The notes under the pieces: model-generated
What the model was told of the DNA's origin: nothing
What the model saw: only the letters and a program-made list of their open reading frames with translations
Database searches by the model: none
In this document: positions 1 to 7,017 of the stretch, piece after piece
Numbering within the stretch: position 1 is the first letter of the stretch
Layout of the letters: every line of letters begins with the position of its first letter
Source: an uncultured Prevotella sp.
GTDB lineage: Bacteria; Bacteroidota; Bacteroidia; Bacteroidales; Bacteroidaceae
Assembly: GCA_900319895.1 (NCBI GenBank)
Contig: ONQK01000031.1
Span: forward strand, 1-16,306
Length of the DNA: 16,306 nucleotides
Reading direction: 5' to 3'
Position numbers and translations under genes: made by a program

Positions 1-3000
1 AGGAATGCGCCTGCCCAGCCTTTGGCAGAACCGAGTACGTCGCTGTTGGAGAATCCTCCGCAGAATACGATGAGTTGTATGCCGTCAAGCGTCTCGCGGC
101 CGCTGATCAAGTCGGTCATGGTGACGTCCTTAACGTCAAATCCAGACAGATAAAGCATGTAAGCCATTTCACGCTCTCCGTTTGTCCCTTTTTCACGAAT
201 AATTGCTGCCTTGGGACGGTCTTTCAGCGGATTTCTCCCTATGTTTTCTGCCAAGTTGCCGAGCCTGCCGTTGACAACTTCCCCATATTGACTCAAATTT
301 CCGCTGAAATCTTTTGGAAATGCGGTTTGTATGGGCTGTTTCTTGTAGTTTTCATACCTCTTTTCGGCGTTACCATTGAGGCTTTGTCTGCGGTCGAGCA
401 AATAGGATGTCCGATACCAGCAGTCTCGCAGGAGGCTGACATCAAACTCATGCCTGAATTCTCCCTTGTTGACGACGATTTTCCCTTGTTCGGGCATTGG
501 CTTGCCGATGGTTGCGAAAGCTATTCCTGCACTCTTTAACATGTTGACAATGCAGTCCTTGTCTGCATCGGCTATTTGAATGATAATGCCCGGATTTTCT
601 GCAAACAGTATTTTCACAAGATTGTCGTCGGAAATGTCTTGGAGTTGGATGTCGATTCCGCCTGTTGGATTGGCGAAACACATCTCCAATAGTGTGGTTA
701 TCATACCGCCGGCGCTGATGTCGTGGCCTGCTAGGATGCGTTTTTGTGCCACTAGTTCTTGGATGAAATTGAAGCAATGGGCAAAATATTCTGCATTTTT
801 GACAGTTGGCACCTCATCGCCTATTTTTCCTAGCGTCTGGGCTAGTGCCGAACCGCCTAGTTTGAGCTTGTCGAATGAGAAGTCGATGTGTAGGAGGGTG
901 GTGTCTCTGTCGTTGACCAAAACGGGTGAGACGGTCTTTTTGACATCGGCAACTTCGCCGCCGGCGCTAACGATGACGGTTCCCGGGCTGATGACCTTTT
1001 CACCATTGGGGTATTGTTGGCTCATCGAAAGCGAGTCTTTTCCCGTCGGGACATTGATTCCCAGCTCGCAGCAGAAGTCGGACAGGGCGCTGACAGCGCG
1101 GTAGAGGCGTGCGTCTTCGCCTTTTTGTGAGCGGCAGGGCCACATCCAGTTTGCCGACAGCGATACGCTGCTCAGGCCTTGTGACAAGTTGCTCCATACG
1201 ATGTTGGTCAATGCTTCGGCTACGGACAAAACGCTTCCTGCTTCTGGCGAGACCAAGCCGACTTGCGGCGCGTGGCCTAATGCCGTGGCAATGCCGGAGG
1301 TGCCGCGATAGTCGAGTGCCACGACGCCACAATCGGAAAGCGGCAATTGTATCTTGCCTTGGCACTGTTGGCGGGCAATCTTTCCGGTGACCGAGCGGTC
1401 GACCTTGTTGGTTAGCCAGTCTTTGCATGCCACGGCTTCCAATTGCAGCACGTTTTGGATGTATTCGTCCAATTTGTCTGGTGTTACCTCTGGCAATTTT
1501 TCGTAGTGATGCTCCACGTTTTCATCGCGCATGACGGTTTTGGGCGAATGACCGAACATTTGGGCCACGTCGAGGTCGAAAGGCTTTTTGCCGTCGTTTT
1601 GGACGAAGGCAAAGTGTGCGTCGCCGGTTGTTTCGCCGACAACATACATGGGTGCTCGCTCGCGCTCGGCAATTTTTCTCACACTGTCAATGTGTTTTTC
1701 GTCAATGAGCAGGCCCATTCTTTCTTGACTCTCGTTGGCGATGATTTCTTTGGCAGAAAGCGTCTTGTCGCCGACAGGCAGCTGGCTCATGTCGATTTTC
1801 CCGCCACATTCCTCCACCAGTTCCGACAGGCAGTTGAGGTGTCCGGCGCTGCCGTGGTCGTGGATGCTGACGACGGGATTGTTTTCACCCTCGCAAAGTG
1901 CGCGCACCAGGTTATAGGCACGTTTTTGCATCTCTGGGTTGGCGCGTTGGATGGCGTTCAGCTCGATGCCGTTGGAATAGCGTCCCGTGTCTACCGACGA
2001 AACGCTTCCGCCGCCGAGCCCGATGCGGTAGTTGTCGCCTCCTACTACGACGATTTTGTTGCCTGTCTGGGGTGCTTTTTTCAGACAGTCGCGTTTGGTG
2101 CCATATCCTATGCCTCCTGCCAGCATGATGACTTTGTCATATGCGTATTTGGGCGTGTTGGCAGGCTTTTCTTGGTGTTCAAATGTGAGGACGGATCCGC
2201 AGATGAGAGGCTGCCCGAATTTATTCCCGAAGTCGGAGGCACCGTTTGAGGCTTTGATCAGGATTTGTTCGGGCGATTGGTAAAGCCATTCTCTGACGGG
2301 CATCATCTCTTCCCAGCTCATCAGTGCGCCTTCTTTACGTGGATAGGCTGTCATGTAGACGGCTGTCCCGGCAATGGGCCATGAGCCTGTCCCTCCTGCC
2401 ATGCGGTCGCGTATCTCGCCGCCGGTTCCTGTTGAGGCTCCGTTGAATGGCTCTACGGTTGTCGGGAAATTATGTGTTTCTGCTTTTAAGGAGATGACAC
2501 TTTCTATTTTCTTTACGTCAAACCAGTCGCTGGTGGTCTGGTCTTTGGGTGCGAATTGTTCTATTTCAGGGCCTTTTGCAAATGCGACGTTGTCTTTATA
2601 GGCGCTCAGGATGCTGTTGGGATGTTCGTTTGTCGTCTTTTTGATCATGGCAAACAGGCTCGAGGGCATTTCTTTGCCGTCGATGACGAAGGTGCCGCCG
2701 AAAATTTTATGCCGGCAGTGCTCAGAGTTGATCTGTGCGAATCCGAAGACTTCGGAGTCGGTCAGTTTGCGCCCGTTTTGCTGTTCTACGCTATGCAGGT
2801 AGTCGATTTCCTCTGCCGAAAGTGCCAGTCCTTCTTCTTCATTGAAGGTTTTGAGGTCTTCGATGAGCCGGATGCCCTCGGGCTGGATGTTGGTGGTGAA
2901 AATTTCTTGGTCCAGGCCATTGTACATGCGTTGCAGCATGGGGTCGTGGCCAGAGTTCTCGGATTGGGCGGGAAAGTATTCCTCAATCCGGACAATGCCT

Positions 3001-3218
3001 TTGATGCCCATGTTTTGGGTGATTTCCACCGCATTGGTGCTCCATGGTGTGACCATTTCGCGCCGCGGCCCGACGAACCATCCTTCGACGTGGTCCTCTC
3101 CGAGACAGGTTGCCTGGCCATAGAGCCAGCATAATTGTTGGGTAACTTCTGCACTGGGCAATTCTTCGATTAGCGTTGCTATGACGCTGTTTTGCGGGGT
3201 CCTGAAAAATAGTATCAT
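1..3218 (-). CDS. purL: Phosphoribosylformylglycinamidine synthase, single-chain (3' end cut off by window)
   Basis: FGAM synthase of purine biosynthesis: converts FGAR, ATP and glutamine to FGAM in the cytoplasm. The minus strand is open from the ATG at 3218-3216 (protein begins MILFFRTPQNSVIATL) to the left edge, about 1072 codons. Visible motifs are NSEHCRHK (about 164-171), AETHNFP (about 247-253) followed by a PFNGASTGTGGEIRD segment, a second synthetase half with PTGKDSLSM (about 725-733), and the start of the class I glutamine amidotransferase domain with FCGGFSNSDVLG (Cys at about 1053). The glutaminase nucleophile elbow and catalytic His/Glu lie further on and are outside the window. 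Full-length members run about 1,200-1,300 residues, so roughly 150-200 are missing. The large one-chain form replaces the separate PurL/PurQ/PurS of Gram-positives. It is transcribed divergently from the OmpA-type gene and no other pur gene is visible. Confidence 0.97.
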   Translation of the reverse strand, partial: MILFFRTPQNSVIATLIEELPSAEVTQQLCWLYGQATCLGEDHVEGWFVGPRREMVTPWSTNAVEITQNMGIKGIVRIEEYFPAQSENSGHDPMLQRMYNGLDQEIFTTNIQPEGIRLIEDLKTFNEEEGLALSAEEIDYLHSVEQQNGRKLTDSEVFGFAQINSEHCRHKIFGGTFVIDGKEMPSSLFAMIKKTTNEHPNSILSAYKDNVAFAKGPEIEQFAPKDQTTSDWFDVKKIESVISLKAETHNFPTTVEPFNGASTGTGGEIRDRMAGGTGSWPIAGTAVYMTAYPRKEGALMSWEEMMPVREWLYQSPEQILIKASNGASDFGNKFGQPLICGSVLTFEHQEKPANTPKYAYDKVIMLAGGIGYGTKRDCLKKAPQTGNKIVVVGGDNYRIGLGGGSVSSVDTGRYSNGIELNAIQRANPEMQKRAYNLVRALCEGENNPVVSIHDHGSAGHLNCLSELVEECGGKIDMSQLPVGDKTLSAKEIIANESQERMGLLIDEKHIDSVRKIAERERAPMYVVGETTGDAHFAFVQNDGKKPFDLDVAQMFGHSPKTVMRDENVEHHYEKLPEVTPDKLDEYIQNVLQLEAVACKDWLTNKVDRSVTGKIARQQCQGKIQLPLSDCGVVALDYRGTSGIATALGHAPQVGLVSPEAGSVLSVAEALTNIVWSNLSQGLSSVSLSANWMWPCRSQKGEDARLYRAVSALSDFCCELGINVPTGKDSLSMSQQYPNGEKVISPGTVIVSAGGEVADVKKTVSPVLVNDRDTTLLHIDFSFDKLKLGGSALAQTLGKIGDEVPTVKNAEYFAHCFNFIQELVAQKRILAGHDISAGGMITTLLEMCFANPTGGIDIQLQDISDDNLVKILFAENPGIIIQIADADKDCIVNMLKSAGIAFATIGKPMPEQGKIVVNKGEFRHEFDVSLLRDCWYRTSYLLDRRQSLNGNAEKRYENYKKQPIQTAFPKDFSGNLSQYGEVVNGRLGNLAENIGRNPLKDRPKAAIIREKGTNGEREMAYMLYLSGFDVKDVTMTDLISGRETLDGIQLIVFCGGFSNSDVLGSAKGWAGAF

Positions 3219-3252
3219 TTGTCTGTTTAAATCGAAAACTTTGATTTTGGTG

Positions 3253-3260
3253 CAAAGATA
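3253..3260 (-). promoter_or_regulatory. Probable purL promoter -7 element
   Basis: On the minus strand the sequence reads TATCTTTG, an exact match to the Bacteroidota -7 element TAnnTTTG, 34 bases upstream of the purL ATG. That predicts a short leader of roughly 25-30 bases. No TTTG is seen at the usual -33 distance; that position is occupied by a CTCTTTT tandem repeat. Confidence 0.65.
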
Positions 3261-3263
3261 CGA

Positions 3264-3289
3264 AAAAGAGAAAAGAGAAAAGAGAAAAG
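3264..3289. repeat. Tandem heptamer repeat (AAAAGAG x3.7) in the purL promoter
   Basis: Plus strand has three exact AAAAGAG units (3264-3270, 3271-3277, 3278-3284) and a partial AAAAG (3285-3289); read on the purL strand this is CTCTTTT repeated. It begins 3 bases upstream of the purL -7 box and fills the -7/-33 spacer and -33 position. Gain or loss of a unit would move upstream promoter contacts by 7 bp. Confidence 0.85.
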
Positions 3290-3533
3290 GCTTAGTTTTT
3301 TCAATTTTAATTGAGGGACACCTGTCTCATCGGTGCGTTTTTCAGGCTGAAAGACGCTGGTTTTGGGCATGTATGCCGTTTAGTGTTTTTTCGTGCAGTT
3401 CTTAATATGCTTGTTGTGTCGTTTTGAGCCGTTGGAATGCGAAATAATCGTTAATTTAGATGAATAGCGCGCCAATGTGGTTAAAAATCCATAAATACAA
3501 GGGCGTTTTATGTGTTATTTAATGGCATATCAC

Positions 3534-3541
3534 TATTTTTG
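3534..3541 (+). promoter_or_regulatory. Probable -7 promoter element for the OmpA-family lipoprotein gene
   Basis: TATTTTTG matches TAnnTTTG and lies 25 bases before the ATG at 3567. The -33 element is weak; only T-rich sequence (TTTTATG, about 3506-3512) is seen about 21 bases upstream. Confidence 0.5.
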
Positions 3542-3566
3542 AGCCAAAATTCAAGCAAAGTAAATT

Positions 3567-4403
3567 ATGAGAAAAAATGTTTTTATCATTTCAATGCTCG
3601 CGGGAGCTGTGCTCCTGACGAGTTGTGCAAGTAAGAAAGATTTGGAAAACTGCCAAAATGAGAAGCGTGAGCTGATAGCAGACTTTCAGAATACAAAGGA
3701 GGACTTGGCCGCCAGCCGCTCGCGCGTGGCCAGTCTGGAAGAGCAGTTGGCGCAGGTGCAAAGAGACTATGCAGCGTTGCAGGGAGCTTTGGACAAGAGT
3801 CTGACCAATGCCAATCAAAATAATATCAGCATTGAGAAATTGGTAGACCAAATCAACGAGTCGAACCAGTACATCCGGCACTTGGTGGCGGTGAAGACCA
3901 AGAGCGATTCGCTGAATGTCGTGCTGACCAACAACTTGACACGTTCGCTGAGCAAAGAAGAGCTCAAGGAAGTCGATGTGCAGGTGCTCAAAGGCGTGGT
4001 CTACATATCGCTGGCAGACAACATGCTCTACAAGAGCGGCTCGTATGAAATCAACGACCGGGCGGCGGAGACCTTGTCGAAAATTGCGAAAATCATAATG
4101 GACTACAGCGATTACGACGTTTTGGTGGAGGGAAATACCGACAATGTGCCCATTATGCGTGAAAATATCCGCAACAACTGGGACCTGAGCTGTTTGCGTG
4201 CCTCAAGCGTGGTGCAATACTTGCAGGAGAAGTATGGAGTGAACCCTAAGCGGTTGACGGCAGGCGGTCGCGGCGAGTACAATCCGGTTACCTCAAACGA
4301 CACAAACGCGGGAAAGATGCGCAACCGCCGCACGCAAATCATCATTACGCCGAAGCTTGACCAGTTCATGGAGCTGATAGAACAGGCGCCAGACAAAGAG
4401 TAA
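3567..4403 (+). CDS. OmpA-family peptidoglycan-associated lipoprotein
   Basis: Envelope protein predicted to be lipid-anchored at its N terminus and to bind peptidoglycan through a C-terminal OmpA domain, linking outer membrane and wall. The 278-residue product starts with a type II signal peptide ending in the lipobox LTSC (lipidated Cys20). Residues about 25-125 are rich in Glu, Lys, Gln and Leu with heptad-like spacing and are probably coiled coil. Residues about 140-270 form the OmpA domain, with YKSGSYEIN, VEGNTDNVP, NWDLSCLRASSVV and a terminal NAGKMRNRRTQIIITP segment; the conserved Asp and Arg contact meso-diaminopimelate in this family. The residues after Cys20 (ASKKDLEN) are not the acidic surface-export signal known from some Bacteroidota, so the inner leaflet is more likely. 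It has its own promoter and terminator, so it is probably monocistronic. Family certain; specific role unknown. Confidence 0.92.
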   Translation: MRKNVFIISMLAGAVLLTSCASKKDLENCQNEKRELIADFQNTKEDLAASRSRVASLEEQLAQVQRDYAALQGALDKSLTNANQNNISIEKLVDQINESNQYIRHLVAVKTKSDSLNVVLTNNLTRSLSKEELKEVDVQVLKGVVYISLADNMLYKSGSYEINDRAAETLSKIAKIIMDYSDYDVLVEGNTDNVPIMRENIRNNWDLSCLRASSVVQYLQEKYGVNPKRLTAGGRGEYNPVTSNDTNAGKMRNRRTQIIITPKLDQFMELIEQAPDKE

Positions 4404-4450
4404 GAGTAGAATTTAATATTGTTAATCAATCATTTTGACAGGATTCCTGA

Positions 4451-4482
4451 AAAGAAACAGGGATCCTGTTTCTTTAGTTTTT
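4451..4482 (+). terminator. Rho-independent terminator after the OmpA-family gene
   Basis: Perfect 11-bp stem AAAGAAACAGG (4451-4461) / CCTGTTTCTTT (4465-4475) with a 3-base loop, followed by a T-rich tail (AGTTTTT). It lies 47 bases after the stop codon. Confidence 0.85.
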
Positions 4483-4518
4483 GGAAGCAGGTGAAAGTGG
4501 ATGGGTGAAAAATAATCG

Positions 4519-4540
4519 TTGGATTTTCGGGTGAATCCAA
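4519..4540. promoter_or_regulatory. Inverted repeat upstream of pta (possible operator)
   Basis: TTGGATT (4519-4525) and AATCCAA (4534-4540) form a perfect 7-bp dyad with an 8-base centre, ending 10 bases before the pta -7 element and covering the -33 position. This is the geometry of a dimeric repressor or activator site. No regulator is identified, and no T-run follows, so it is not a terminator. Confidence 0.4.
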
Positions 4541-4550
4541 ATAAAATGCG

Positions 4551-4558
4551 TAACTTTG
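4551..4558 (+). promoter_or_regulatory. pta-ackA promoter -7 element
   Basis: TAACTTTG is an exact TAnnTTTG match 56 bases before the pta ATG. There is no clear TTTG at -33, only TTTTC around 4524-4528 inside the inverted repeat, which hints at activator dependence. Confidence 0.7.
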
Positions 4559-4561
4559 CAG

Positions 4562-4586
4562 ACGCATTTTTCTTGATGCGTTTTTT
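4562..4586 (+). promoter_or_regulatory. Hairpin plus T-run in the pta leader
   Basis: ACGCAT (4562-4567) and ATGCGT (4576-4581) form a 6-bp stem with an 8-base loop, followed at once by T's to 4586. Given the -7 box at 4551-4558, transcription should start about 4563-4566, so the hairpin would be at or very near the RNA 5' end. It could stabilise the mRNA or act as a weak early terminator. Function not shown by sequence alone. Confidence 0.4.
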
Positions 4587-4614
4587 ACTCAAAAGAAAAA
4601 TTTAGACTAAAAAG

Positions 4615-5643
4615 ATGGACTTATTACAACAGATTGTTTCACAGGCTAAGCGTAATAAACAGCGTATCATATTGCCTGAGGCAACGGAAATCAGAACACT
4701 GACAGCGGCCAATCTGGTGCTCAGGGATGAGGTGGCAGACATCCTGCTGATTGGAAATCCCAATGAAATCAATGTATTGGCCGAAAAATTAGGGTTAGAA
4801 CATATCGGCAAGGCAAGTATCCTTGACCCCGAGAACAACCCTAAAAGTGAGGAATATGCCCAAAAGCTGGCCGATCTTCGGAAAAGCAAGGGGATGAGCA
4901 TCGAGCAGGCACGCGAACTGGTGAAGAATCCGCTCTATTTGGGCTGTATGATCATCAAGTGTGAAGAGGCTGACGGACAAATTAGCGGTGCATTGAGCAC
5001 CACAGGCGAGACGCTTCGCCCAGCACTTCAAATCATAAAATGTAGCCCCGGGATTACGACAGTGAGCGGTGCCATGTTGCTGATCTCAAAGGAAAAACAA
5101 TACGGCGAAGACGGCATTTTGGTAATCGGCGACGTGGCTGTAACACCCATGCCGGATGCCAGCCAGTTGGCACAGATAGCGGTATGTACGGCGCAAACGG
5201 CGAGGGCAGTGGCTGGGTTCGCCGACCCCAGGGTCGCGATGTTGAGCTTCTCGACAAAGGGGAGCGCGAAGCATGATGTGGTTGACAAAGTGGTTGAGGC
5301 GACGAAAATGGCGCAGCAGCTGGACCCGACCTTGAAAATTGACGGTGAATTGCAGGCAGACGCGGCCCTGGTGCCCGAAGTGGGTGCCAACAAAGCGCCG
5401 GGCAGCGCAATCGCAGGAAAGGCAAACGTTTTGGTCGTACCTAGCCTGGAAGTAGGCAACATCGCCTATAAGCTTGTTCAGCGCCTGGGCGATGCCGTGG
5501 CCATCGGACCGGTCTTGCAGGGCATCGCGCGACCGGTGAACGATTTGAGCCGGGGCTGTAGTGTGGATGACATTTATAATTTGGTGGCAATTACCGCATG
5601 CCAGGCACAAGAAGCGAAAAAAAAGGCTGAAAAAAGAGATTGA
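4615..5643 (+). CDS. pta: Phosphate acetyltransferase (short form)
   Basis: Interconverts acetyl-CoA plus phosphate and acetyl-phosphate plus CoA; with AckA it completes the cytoplasmic acetate pathway that yields ATP. The 342-residue protein is the single-domain type, lacking the long N-terminal regulatory part of E. coli Pta (about 714 residues). Recognisable segments are RIILPEATEIRTL near the N terminus, SGALSTTGETLRPALQ (about 124-139), GDVAVTPMPDASQLAQIA, NKAPGSAIAGKANVLVVPSLEVGN, and IARPVNDLSRGCSVDD, where Ser312-Arg313 match the active-site Ser-Arg of the Methanosarcina enzyme. The ATG at 4615 follows AAAAAG and is the only sensible start. The stop (TGA 5641-5643) lies 2 bases before the ackA ATG, so the two are cotranscribed and probably translationally coupled. 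Promoter, dyad and leader hairpin upstream suggest regulation. Confidence 0.96.
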   Translation: MDLLQQIVSQAKRNKQRIILPEATEIRTLTAANLVLRDEVADILLIGNPNEINVLAEKLGLEHIGKASILDPENNPKSEEYAQKLADLRKSKGMSIEQARELVKNPLYLGCMIIKCEEADGQISGALSTTGETLRPALQIIKCSPGITTVSGAMLLISKEKQYGEDGILVIGDVAVTPMPDASQLAQIAVCTAQTARAVAGFADPRVAMLSFSTKGSAKHDVVDKVVEATKMAQQLDPTLKIDGELQADAALVPEVGANKAPGSAIAGKANVLVVPSLEVGNIAYKLVQRLGDAVAIGPVLQGIARPVNDLSRGCSVDDIYNLVAITACQAQEAKKKAEKRD

Positions 5644-5645
5644 AA

Positions 5646-6845
5646 ATGAAGATATTGGTATTAAATTGTGGAAGTTCGTCTATCAAGTACAAACTTTACG
5701 ACATGGACGACAATTCTGTGCTGGCCGCCGGCGGCGCCGAGCGCGTCGGCTTGGACGGCGCCTTTGTGAAAGTGACCCTGCCCAATGGCGAGAAGAGGGA
5801 GATCCGGCATGATATTCCGGAGCATACAGAGGGGGTGAAATTCATCTTTGGCTTGTTGACAGACCCGGAAATCGGTGCCATTAAAGATTTGAGCGAGATT
5901 GATGCCGTTGGCCATCGCATGGTACATGGTGGTGAGAAATTCAACCGTAGTGTTCTGCTCAATGAAGAAGTCTTGCGTGTCTTTGAAGAGTGCACGGAGC
6001 TAGCGCCGCTTCATAATCCCGCCAACATGAAAGGCGTTAGGGCAGTGGCGGAGCTGATGCCCAGCCTCCCCCAGGTCGGTGTCTTCGACACGGCCTTCCA
6101 TCAGACAATGCCCGACTATGCCTATTTGTACGCAATTCCTTATAGCTATTATCGGCAATTTGGTGTGCGCCGCTACGGATTTCATGGCACGAGCCACCGT
6201 TATGTGGCACAGCGTGTGTGCGATTTTTTGGGCGTAAGAGCCGAAGACCAACGCATCATTACTTGCCATATTGGCAATGGGGCGAGTGTGGCGGCCGTGA
6301 AATACGGGAAGTGTGTCGACACTTCCATGGGGCTTACGCCACTTGAAGGCCTTGTCATGGGTACGCGCTCGGGCGACATCGATGCCGGGGCGATGGTTTA
6401 TTTGCAGAAAAAACTCGGGCTGGATGCCGATGGCATCTCCGATGTCTTGAACAAGAAGAGCGGCGTGCTGGGCGTTTCAGAGATAGGCTCCGACATGCGT
6501 GAGCTCGAGCAGGCCGTGGAAAATGGGGATGAACGCGCCATGATGACGATGAAGATGTACAATTACCGTATCCGCAAATACATCGGTGCCTACGCCGCGG
6601 CGATGGGTGGCGTTGACATCATCGTGTTTACGGCCGGTGTCGGCGAGAATCAGGCGAGCACGCGCGAGGAGGCCTGCCAAGGGCTTGAATTCATGGGTGT
6701 GTCGCTTGACAATGAGCTCAATAGCGGTGTCCGAGGCAAGGAAGTGGTTTTGTCGAAGCCAGACTCGAAAGTAAAGGTTTGCCTTATCCCAACAGACGAG
6801 GAATTGATGATTGCCTCTGACACAAAGAATATTTTGGAACAATAG
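5646..6845 (+). CDS. ackA: Acetate kinase
   Basis: Transfers phosphate between acetyl-phosphate and ADP to give acetate and ATP, the last step of the pathway begun by the adjacent pta. The 399-residue protein shows the ASKHA-fold signatures: LNCGSSS (Asn7), HRMVHGG (Arg91), VFDTAFHQTMP (Asp148), FHGTSHRYV (His180), ITCHIGNGAS, VMGTRSGDID (Arg241), FTAGVGEN, and PTDEELMIA near the C terminus. Numbering through Arg241 coincides with the Methanosarcina enzyme, so the catalytic set appears complete. I chose the ATG at 5646; an in-frame TTG at 5640 would overlap the pta stop and add only two residues. No separate promoter is visible, and a strong terminator follows. Confidence 0.97.
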   Translation: MKILVLNCGSSSIKYKLYDMDDNSVLAAGGAERVGLDGAFVKVTLPNGEKREIRHDIPEHTEGVKFIFGLLTDPEIGAIKDLSEIDAVGHRMVHGGEKFNRSVLLNEEVLRVFEECTELAPLHNPANMKGVRAVAELMPSLPQVGVFDTAFHQTMPDYAYLYAIPYSYYRQFGVRRYGFHGTSHRYVAQRVCDFLGVRAEDQRIITCHIGNGASVAAVKYGKCVDTSMGLTPLEGLVMGTRSGDIDAGAMVYLQKKLGLDADGISDVLNKKSGVLGVSEIGSDMRELEQAVENGDERAMMTMKMYNYRIRKYIGAYAAAMGGVDIIVFTAGVGENQASTREEACQGLEFMGVSLDNELNSGVRGKEVVLSKPDSKVKVCLIPTDEELMIASDTKNILEQ

Positions 6846-6866
6846 TAATGTATGAAATCTATATGG

Positions 6867-6902
6867 AGCTTGTTCCCGCCAACAACGGGAACAAGCTTTT
6901 TT
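6867..6902 (+). terminator. Rho-independent terminator of the pta-ackA operon
   Basis: Perfect 12-bp stem AGCTTGTTCCCG (6867-6878) / CGGGAACAAGCT (6886-6897), 7-base loop, then an uninterrupted T-run to 6902. It starts 21 bases after the ackA stop. Confidence 0.93.
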
Positions 6903-6955
6903 GTATAAATATGGCCTTTCGCCAGAGACGATGGGCTTAATTCTGTGAAAAATAG

Positions 6956-6987
6956 CTTGCAAAGATGGGAATTATTCACTATTTTTG
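6956..6987 (+). promoter_or_regulatory. Promoter of the C1 peptidase / NTPase-CYTH pair
   Basis: TATTTTTG (6980-6987) matches TAnnTTTG, and CTTG (6956-6959), one mismatch from TTTG, lies 20 bases upstream. The ATG follows 30 bases after the -7 box. Confidence 0.6.
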
Positions 6988-7017
6988 CATAAATTGTAAC
7001 ATCTAAAACAGAAAACA

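Larger units (their letters stand above)
3219..3566. other. Divergent intergenic region, purL / OmpA-type gene
   Basis: This 348-base stretch separates two divergent genes. It holds the purL -7 element and heptamer repeat, a small inverted repeat TCAATT-TT-AATTGA (3301-3314), and the probable OmpA-gene -7 element (3534-3541). It is AT-rich with T-runs. The open frames crossing it have low-complexity translations and no recognisable protein. I see no RNA gene or riboswitch that I can support. Confidence 0.6.

Noticed and set aside
75..539. 154-codon plus-strand open frame antisense to the purL 3' region
   Set aside because: It is a shadow of the glutaminase-linker part of purL with no domain or start signal.
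1443..2249. 268-codon plus-strand open frame antisense to purL
   Set aside because: It lies wholly inside purL, whose minus-strand translation matches FGAM synthase throughout; the antisense translation has no recognisable domain.
3181..3405. Plus-strand open frame across the purL start and intergenic region
   Set aside because: It crosses the purL promoter and the heptamer repeat, giving a low-complexity Lys/Glu/Arg stretch; no family features.
5086..5610. 174-codon minus-strand open frame inside pta
   Set aside because: It is antisense to conserved pta sequence; its composition reflects the opposite-strand codons.
5640..5645. TTG start for ackA
   Set aside because: It overlaps the pta stop codon and would only add Met-Lys; the ATG at 5646 matches the usual AckA N terminus.
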